NCBI GenBank assembly: GCA_963768025.1
Contig: CAVYGM010000018.1
Span: 61,339-125,338, forward strand
Source of the DNA: CAVYGM01 sp963768025
GTDB lineage: Bacteria > Bacteroidota > Bacteroidia > Cytophagales > Spirosomataceae
Direction: 5' to 3'
DNA length: 64,000 nucleotides
This document shows, in pieces, positions 57,964-64,000 of the stretch (position 1 is its first letter; the number at the start of each line of letters is the position of its first letter). Position numbers and translations under genes: made by a program. A model generated the notes under the pieces. It saw only the letters and a program-made list of their open reading frames with translations. It did no database searches and was not told the origin of the DNA.

Positions 57964-59011
57964 CTACACTATCTCCAACACCACGTCCTCACTCTCCGCG
58001 TAGGCCGTGCAGGTCAGCACCCAGCCCTGGGCCAGGTCACGCTCGGTGAGCACATCGTTGATACTCATGCGCACCCTACCCGATCGGCATATGGCCGCGC
58101 AGGTGGCGCAACGGCCACCTCGGCAACTGTACGGGATCGGAATGCCCCGCTCCAGCCCGGCTTGCAGGATGGTGGTGTAGGCAGGCACTTCCAAAGTATA
58201 GGCTTCTGAGCGAAAGGTGAGTTGGATAGTATGCGGCTCCGAGCGCTTGGGGGGTGGCGGCGCGGGATCAATCACAAAATTTTCCTTACGGATCTGGTTA
58301 TCTCCGAAGCCCAGAAACCGCAGCGTAATCTCCGCCGTACGCATGAGCTCGAACGGCCCGCAGAGGAAAAACCGCGCCCGCTCCGGGTGGAAGTGAAGGA
58401 ATTTTCCCATCATTCGTTCCAACCGGAAATTGTTGATTCGTCCCCGCGTCCCCAGCCAATCGTCGGTCGGTTGACTTAAGGACGTGCATGATTTCCAGTC
58501 GTTCGGGGTAGCGCTGCTGCCATTCATCCAGCTGCTCGCCAAATATAATGCTCCGCTCCCGACGGCTGGCGTACAGCAGTGTCACGCGGCTTTCGGACTC
58601 GTTGGTGAGGACATATTTTAGGAGTGAAAACAGGGGCGTTATACCACTGCCCGCCCCGATCAGCACGATGTCGCGGGCTGTACCGTCGGCAGGTTCAAGC
58701 GTGAACCTACCCGCGGACGGAAGAGCTTTCAAAAGGGTACCTACCTCCACGTGATCGTGCCAGTAGCGCGATATTTCGCCGTTGGCTACCCGCTTGATCG
58801 TAACAGCCGGTAAAGCATCCACGCCCGGTGCCGAACTCATGGAATAGGAGCGGCGCACTTCGTGACCGTTAACATCCAGCAGGAAAGTTAAAAATTGGCC
58901 AGGCTGGTAGGTAAGAGGGGTGCTTTCGATGGGTTCAAGCACAAAAGTGCGGGTATCGGGGGTTTCAGGAATGATCTTTTTGATGCGTAATGACAGGGTA
59001 CCTTCTTGCAT
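57964..59011 (-). pseudogene. Ferredoxin-NADP-type reductase with 2Fe-2S domain (PaaE-like), one frameshift
   Basis: FAD-binding domain (RRSYSMSSAPGV), NAD domain (VLIGAGSGITPLFSLLKYV) and C-terminal plant-type [2Fe-2S] domain with CRGGRCATC and a distal Cys in WVLTCTAY. The frame breaks near 58490 (EIMHVLKST, then QPTDDWLGTRGRINNFRLER); rejoined length about 349 residues. Domain order FAD-NAD-2Fe2S is that of phenylacetyl-CoA epoxidase reductase PaaE and similar monooxygenase reductases. No oxygenase lies nearby. Confidence 0.82.
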
Positions 59012-59254
59012 AATTGCTGTTTTTCGTGGGCAATTTCATAACCTCTACCAGCCAGAAATAGTCTGGTTTTCGTAGTTCAGGAGATGTTTGTGAAATTCTG
59101 GATAAACCGGCACAGATACGTAACCCACAAAACCGTACCCGCCTACCTACAGGGTGTCTTCCGCAACCTAGTAGTAACCCAAATGAAATGACCGTATGAT
59201 TAAACAATCAATATAACCCAGAAAATTTTTTCTACAACCAATCCATCCAATAGT

Positions 59255-62200
59255 ATGAATAAACCTATGTATTCTAAACGTGGAATCCTATTCACACTCG
59301 TGAGATTTACTTTCTGTCAACTTTTGTGTATAGGTCTTATGTCGGCGATGGCGTACGCGCATACCTCGCCGGCTCAAGAGCTACTTAGCCGGGCCACGGC
59401 CACGCCCCTCGACGTGCTGGTAAGTGGAACAGTAACCGGTGCCGACACCAACGAGCCCCTTCCGGGAGTGAGTGTGGTGGTAAAGGGTACCAATCAGGGA
59501 ACCACCACGGACGCCGCCGGTACCTTTCAGCTAATGGTTCCCGGAGCTAACTCCGTACTGGTATTCAGCTTTGTGGGCTATCTGTCTCAGGAGACAGTGG
59601 TGGGCAACCGCCAGCAAATCAACATCAGCCTGGAAGCCGACGTCAAGGCGCTCAGCGAAGTGGTGGTAGTCGGCTATGGTACCGTCAAGAAAAGCGACAT
59701 CACGGGCTCGGTATCGTCCGTAGGTTCGGAAGAACTGACGGCCTACCCGGCGCTGGGTACCGTGCAGGCCTTGCAGGGACGGGCCGCGGGCGTGCAGATT
59801 CAGGCCAATAATGGAGAGCCGGGAGCCGCCTTTAAGGTCAGGATTCGCGGAGGTACCTCCATCAACGCCAGTAGCGACCCCATCTACGTGGTGGATGGTT
59901 TTGTGGGTGGAGCTCTGCCTCCTCCCGAGGACATCGAGTCGCTGGAAGTACTCAAAGATGCTTCGGCTACGGCCATCTACGGATCACGGGGCGCGAATGG
60001 GGTCATTATGATCACCACCAAGCGCGGAAAATCGGGCAAGCCCCGCATCGACCTCAATACGTCTTTTTCCGCCCAAAACGAAATCAATCGCCTGGATCTG
60101 CTGAATGCCACCCAGTTTGCCGACTACATCAAGGAAGCGCGGCCTACGTTTGTACCGGCCGGCGCCAACACCAACTGGCAGGATGAGATTTTCAGAACGG
60201 GGGGTATCCAGAATCACCAACTGTCCATTTCGGGTGGAAACGATGCGGTGAATTACTACCTGTCCGGCGCGCTGTACGACCAGAAGGGAATTATCCTGAA
60301 TTCGGGCTTCAAGCGGTTTTCTATCACCAGCAATGTGGAGGTAAAAGCCAGTGAGCGGCTCAAAATAGGCCTCAACCTGTTTGTGCAGCGTAATGAAAAG
60401 CAGCAGGCCTACACCCAGGAAGGCTCCGGTGGGCTAACGCCCGGCGTAGTGGCTTCGGCCTTTAAGTTTGAGCCCGACCAGCCCATCCGCAACCCTCAGA
60501 CGGGCCGGTTTACGGTAGCTCGCCTCAACGATCCGCACGACAACCCCTACGCGGTAGCTACCCAGCTGCAGAATGAGTCGGTCGACGACCGGATTCAGGG
60601 CAATCTCTTTGCTGAGTACAGCATTCTTGACAACCTGAAATTCCGGACCACACTGGGTGCCACTACCAACAGCGGCCGGGGCGGGTACTTCGCGCCCACC
60701 ACCCTCAACGAAGGGCGTATTGTGGGCGGACGGGCCTCTGTCAGCGGTTCCAAAAGCACGCAGCTCCTGAACGAAAACTACCTGACCTATAACAAAACCT
60801 TCGGGGCTGTTCACGATATTTCGGTTATGGGCGGGTATTCGTACCAAAGCTCATCGAGTGAGAACTGGAGCGGTACCGGCCAATCGTTCATCACCGATGC
60901 CGTGTCGTACTGGAACCTGGACGGCTCGTCGGTATGGCAGAGCCCTACCTCTAGCCTGACCGAGTGGCAGATCAGCTCTTACTACGCCCGGGTCAATTAC
61001 TCCCTGCTGGACCGCTACCTGTTCACGGCCAACATCCGGCGCGATGGCTCGTCCAATTTTAGCCGCAACCACAAGTGGGCCACGTTCCCTTCCGGGGCTT
61101 TTGCCTGGAAAATGTCCAACGAACCCTTCATGCAGAACAGTACCGTCATCAGCCAGTGGAAGTGGCGGGTTAGCTACGGTTTGACGGGCAACCAGGCCAT
61201 TTCGCCCTACCAGACCCTGGCGCGGTTTTCCAACGTATTCACGATCATCGACGGCGTGCCGGTCAATGCCGTGCGGCCTACTACCGTGGCCAACGACGAC
61301 CTGACCTGGGAAACCACCGCTCAGTTTGACGTAGGAGCGGATATCAGTCTGTTCAAAAACCGGATCAACCTCACCCTGGACTACTACCGCATGGTCACCC
61401 GCGACCTGCTGTTTAGCGTGCAGCTACCCCAGTACTCGGGCTACGCGACCCAATTGCAGAACATCGGTTCGGTAGAAAACAAAGGGTTTGAATTGACCAT
61501 CAATACCCGCAACCTGACCGGCGACCTAAAATGGAACACGGACGTCAATTTCTCCATCAACCGCAACAAGGTACTTAAGCTACCCGGTGGCACCGAGCTG
61601 CAGTACGGCGCTTTTCCCGGCCACATGGTGGGCCTGGGCAGTACCCATGTGCTGCGCGAGGGCTACCCCGTGGGTAGTTTCTTTGGGTGGATCTACGATG
61701 GCGTGTATCAGGAAGGCGATACCTACCTGCCGGGCGGAGGCTTCGAGCGGGCCGCTGGTGGCGAGAAGTTCCGGGATATCAACGGGAAAGACGCCCAGGG
61801 CAACCTGACCGGCCAGCCCGACGGTACCCTCAACAGCGACGACCGGACCATCATTGGCAACCCGAACCCTGACTTCATCTGGGGACTTAACAACGAACTG
61901 AGCTACAAAGGGTTCGACCTGAATATCTTCTTTCAGGGCTCACAGGGCAACGATGTCCTGAGCTATACGCTCATGGAGCTCAACCTGCTGTCGGCTATCA
62001 ACAATGCCACCACCGAGGCCCTCAACCGCTGGACTCCGACTAATACCAACACCGATGTGCCGAAGGCTTTCGTCGGTCGTACCCGCCGGGTATCTACCCG
62101 CTGGATTTATGACGGTAGCTATGTGCGCTTGAAAAACCTGGCGCTGGGCTACAACTTCCCGGTGGCGGTGACCAAAAAGCTGGGCATGACCAAGCTCCGC

Positions 62201-62371
62201 CTCTACGCCAGCGCGCAGAACATCCTGACCCTGACCAGCTACCCCGGCTACGATCCGGAGGTGAACTATGCTTCGGATGGGGCTACCAACAGCAACCGGA
62301 ATCTGGGATTGGATTATGGCAGCTACCCCAACGCCAAGTCGTACACCGTAGGGCTGAATATTGGTTTTTAA
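59255..62371 (+). CDS. SusC/RagA family TonB-linked outer-membrane transporter
   Basis: 1038 residues; signal peptide then a carboxypeptidase-regulatory-like domain (about 47-128; GTVTGADTNEPLPGVSVVVK). The plug starts VVVVGYGTVKKSDITGSV and holds GAAFKVRIRGGTSINASSDP; the rest is the 22-strand barrel, ending SYTVGLNIGF. It imports glycans or oligomers through the outer membrane, driven by TonB. Directly followed by susD, the standard pair. No FecI/FecR-type regulator or glycosidase is beside it, so the substrate is unknown. Confidence 0.95.
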   Translation: MNKPMYSKRGILFTLVRFTFCQLLCIGLMSAMAYAHTSPAQELLSRATATPLDVLVSGTVTGADTNEPLPGVSVVVKGTNQGTTTDAAGTFQLMVPGANSVLVFSFVGYLSQETVVGNRQQINISLEADVKALSEVVVVGYGTVKKSDITGSVSSVGSEELTAYPALGTVQALQGRAAGVQIQANNGEPGAAFKVRIRGGTSINASSDPIYVVDGFVGGALPPPEDIESLEVLKDASATAIYGSRGANGVIMITTKRGKSGKPRIDLNTSFSAQNEINRLDLLNATQFADYIKEARPTFVPAGANTNWQDEIFRTGGIQNHQLSISGGNDAVNYYLSGALYDQKGIILNSGFKRFSITSNVEVKASERLKIGLNLFVQRNEKQQAYTQEGSGGLTPGVVASAFKFEPDQPIRNPQTGRFTVARLNDPHDNPYAVATQLQNESVDDRIQGNLFAEYSILDNLKFRTTLGATTNSGRGGYFAPTTLNEGRIVGGRASVSGSKSTQLLNENYLTYNKTFGAVHDISVMGGYSYQSSSSENWSGTGQSFITDAVSYWNLDGSSVWQSPTSSLTEWQISSYYARVNYSLLDRYLFTANIRRDGSSNFSRNHKWATFPSGAFAWKMSNEPFMQNSTVISQWKWRVSYGLTGNQAISPYQTLARFSNVFTIIDGVPVNAVRPTTVANDDLTWETTAQFDVGADISLFKNRINLTLDYYRMVTRDLLFSVQLPQYSGYATQLQNIGSVENKGFELTINTRNLTGDLKWNTDVNFSINRNKVLKLPGGTELQYGAFPGHMVGLGSTHVLREGYPVGSFFGWIYDGVYQEGDTYLPGGGFERAAGGEKFRDINGKDAQGNLTGQPDGTLNSDDRTIIGNPNPDFIWGLNNELSYKGFDLNIFFQGSQGNDVLSYTLMELNLLSAINNATTEALNRWTPTNTNTDVPKAFVGRTRRVSTRWIYDGSYVRLKNLALGYNFPVAVTKKLGMTKLRLYASAQNILTLTSYPGYDPEVNYASDGATNSNRNLGLDYGSYPNAKSYTVGLNIGF

Positions 62372-62399
62372 TGATCAAAATCTCAAAAGAACAAATCAA

Positions 62400-63923
62400 A
62401 TGAAGCGATACATCAATAAGATTTTTTTCCTTTCCCTGGCCGGGGCGTTCCTGATAAGCTGCGCTGACCTGGAAGAAAGGCCCGTCGGCATCCTGGCCCC
62501 GGAATCTCTGTTCAAAACAACCGCCGACGTCCGGACGGCCATTTTCGGAGCCTACGGCTGGATCGCCACCGAGCGGCTGTATGGCCGGCAGTTCGTTACG
62601 GCCCTGCTGCTACGAAGCGATATGGCCGACATCGGCGACCGCGGTACCCCCGCCGAACGCCAGCAGGTCAATGATTTCAACATGGACGACAACAACAACA
62701 TGGTGAATCAGTTCTGGCCCTATTGGTATCAGGTCATCAGCGCCACCAACGCCGCTATTGCCGGCGCAGAAGCGCTGGGCTTGCCCGAAAATGAAATAGC
62801 TCCCCTCATCGCCGAAGCACGTTTTATACGAGCCTTTGCCTACTTTCATCTGGTGCAGGTATTCGGCGATGTACCCTACCTCGACCGGTTTATTACCGAT
62901 CCTACTACGGTAAAGGACATTTCCAAAACTCCTTCGGCTACCGTGTATCAGAACATCATCGCTGACCTGCAGTATGCCAAACAGTGGCTGCCCGAAAACC
63001 AGCCCGGTAGTGTACGCAGCCGTGCTTCCAAAGGTGCCGCGGCTTCGTATCTGGCCTCGGTATACCTGACCCTGGCCGATTACCAGAAAGCCTACACCGA
63101 AGCCAAGTTTGTGATTGACAACAAGGACCGCTTCGGCTACGGCCTGATGGCCGACTTCCAGGATTTGTTCCGGGCTCCGCAGCCCAACAACCTACGGGAG
63201 CATATTTTTACCATTGATTTCCTGGGTCTGCAGAGCGGCGGGGGCGGTGCCAACGACGACATCATGCCTCCCATGACAGGCATCCGGGGAGCCGATGCGC
63301 CCCGGAGCGGCTGGAGTGTGGCGGTACCTTCCATGGCGGTGTACAACACCTGGGACTCCCGCGACTATCGTAAAGAAGTAAGCATGGAAGACTCGATTCT
63401 CATTGGGGGCAAGCTTCAACCCTACACGGTGTTTGCCAATACCAAGCGTCCACACATTGCCAAGTACGCACGCTTCGCGGGAAACTCCAACTCCGAGGGC
63501 CGCTACTCCGACCATAACTACGCGGCCATGCGCTACGCCGAGGTACTTCTGATCGCCGCCGAAGCACTGGCCGAAGTCAGCAACGGCCCTAACGCCGAAG
63601 CGCTTGGCTACGTAAATCAGATCAGAGCCCGGGCCCGGAACTGGGCCGGAAAGCAGACCAATTTTCCCCAGGACGTAGCCTCCGGACTGAGCAAGGATGC
63701 CTTCATTAATCTGGTTCTGGAAGAAAGACGTCTGGAGCTGGCCTTCGAGTACAAGCGCTGGTACGACATCAAGCGCCGCAAACTGGGGCAACAGGCCTTC
63801 ACCGGCCCCAACTCCCTGGAACCCCACGCCAACTTTAATCCCAACCGCGACTACCTGATGCCGCTCCCCCGCGTGGAGTTGCAGGTTAATCCGAATCTGG
63901 GACCGCAGAATCCGGGGTATTGA
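62400..63923 (+). CDS. SusD/RagB family glycan-binding lipoprotein
   Basis: I start at the ATG at 62400, which gives MKRYINKIFFLSLAGAFLIS followed by the lipid-attachment Cys21 (an earlier in-frame ATG overlaps susC by 11 bases). The chain has the all-helical SusD fold: EARFIRAFAYFHLVQVFGDV and, near the end, LVLEERRLELAFEYKRWYDI and RDYLMPLPRVELQVNPNLGP. The protein caps SusC on the cell surface. 28 bases separate it from susC. Confidence 0.95.
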   Translation: MKRYINKIFFLSLAGAFLISCADLEERPVGILAPESLFKTTADVRTAIFGAYGWIATERLYGRQFVTALLLRSDMADIGDRGTPAERQQVNDFNMDDNNNMVNQFWPYWYQVISATNAAIAGAEALGLPENEIAPLIAEARFIRAFAYFHLVQVFGDVPYLDRFITDPTTVKDISKTPSATVYQNIIADLQYAKQWLPENQPGSVRSRASKGAAASYLASVYLTLADYQKAYTEAKFVIDNKDRFGYGLMADFQDLFRAPQPNNLREHIFTIDFLGLQSGGGGANDDIMPPMTGIRGADAPRSGWSVAVPSMAVYNTWDSRDYRKEVSMEDSILIGGKLQPYTVFANTKRPHIAKYARFAGNSNSEGRYSDHNYAAMRYAEVLLIAAEALAEVSNGPNAEALGYVNQIRARARNWAGKQTNFPQDVASGLSKDAFINLVLEERRLELAFEYKRWYDIKRRKLGQQAFTGPNSLEPHANFNPNRDYLMPLPRVELQVNPNLGPQNPGY

Positions 63924-63957
63924 TTGAGAGGGCTATTTTTAGATGATTTTTTTATAG

Positions 63958-63995
63958 AAAAGCGGCTGCTTCGTTGTGGTGAGGCAGCCGCTTTT
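63958..63995 (+). terminator. Terminator after susD
   Basis: AAAAGCGGCTGC / GCAGCCGCTTTT stem, 34 bases past the stop, with flanking A/T runs. Confidence 0.85.
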
Positions 63996-64000
63996 ATATT

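Noticed and set aside
55218..63923. A fucose-specific polysaccharide utilisation locus joining the fucosidase to SusCD
   Set aside because: The fucosidase and SusCD are separated by an MBL hydrolase and a reductase on the other strand; no link beyond distance.
1..64000. tRNA, rRNA or riboswitch genes
   Set aside because: No cloverleaf T-arm or conserved RNA element was found in the gaps by eye; a covariance-model search would be needed to exclude small RNAs.

Overview
The window reads as chromosome of a Bacteroidota bacterium, most likely order Cytophagales (Spirosomaceae/Dyadobacter-like). The grounds are a type IX secretion PorZ gene, a SusC/SusD pair, many exported enzymes with short signal peptides ending in AQ, Tat-exported Gfo/Idh/MocA and DsrE-like proteins, NIPSNAP and auracyanin-type proteins, and a RAYT transposase of REP type. 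This placement is inference from gene content. I see no rRNA, tRNA or CRISPR array.

Layout. 1-7.5 kb: porZ (runs off the left edge) overlapping yjbQ, a Crp/Fnr regulator, a secreted three-repeat protein, comB, gcvT, an exported RidA and an acyl carrier protein. 8.2-13.5 kb: a + strand cluster of NIPSNAP, PA14/DUF1080-type protein, propeller-auracyanin fusion and NAD-dependent epimerase; the last three are broken by many frameshifts. 13.4-20 kb: DUF2721 protein, M28 peptidase and xylose isomerase (both frameshifted), PpiD-type chaperone. 20-29.2 kb: Fic protein, SCP2 protein, Gfo/Idh/MocA oxidoreductase, SDR, alcohol dehydrogenase, two DsrE-like exported proteins, AraC regulator. 29.4-31 kb: a scarred locus in which a nucleotidyltransferase gene is split by a RAYT element plus the 3' end of an M13 peptidase gene. 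31-41.4 kb: GNAT, GH2, double-thioredoxin redoxin, YjdI ferredoxin, exported hydrolase, DUF2911, HNH pair, DUF2807, M13 peptidase. 41.5-42.5 kb: a second decayed nucleotidyltransferase locus, MntA/HepT, with a frameshift in the antitoxin and three in-frame stops in the toxin. 42.6-54.7 kb: S9 peptidase, LSm-like/barrel protein, fasciclin protein, sodium:solute symporter, DUF1456 protein, M16 peptidase, FUSC transporter. 55.2-63.9 kb: GH29 fucosidase, membrane-anchored MBL hydrolase, ferredoxin-reductase, SusC and SusD.

How it works together. Most genes serve a heterotrophic, polymer-degrading life style: outer-membrane uptake (SusCD), secreted glycosidases and peptidases, periplasmic redox and cell-envelope upkeep. 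Genes are mostly single or in pairs, with strong hairpin terminators between them.

Two cautions. First, about 25 frameshifts lie between 9.9 and 16.8 kb and seven or so elsewhere, nearly all in otherwise well conserved genes and without nonsense codons; this looks more like sequence error than decay, and should be settled before any gene there is called dead. Second, no complete new system stands out. The most unusual structures are the RAYT element with 53-bp inverted repeats inside a nucleotidyltransferase/M13 chimera, and the HepT toxin gene with three nonsense codons.
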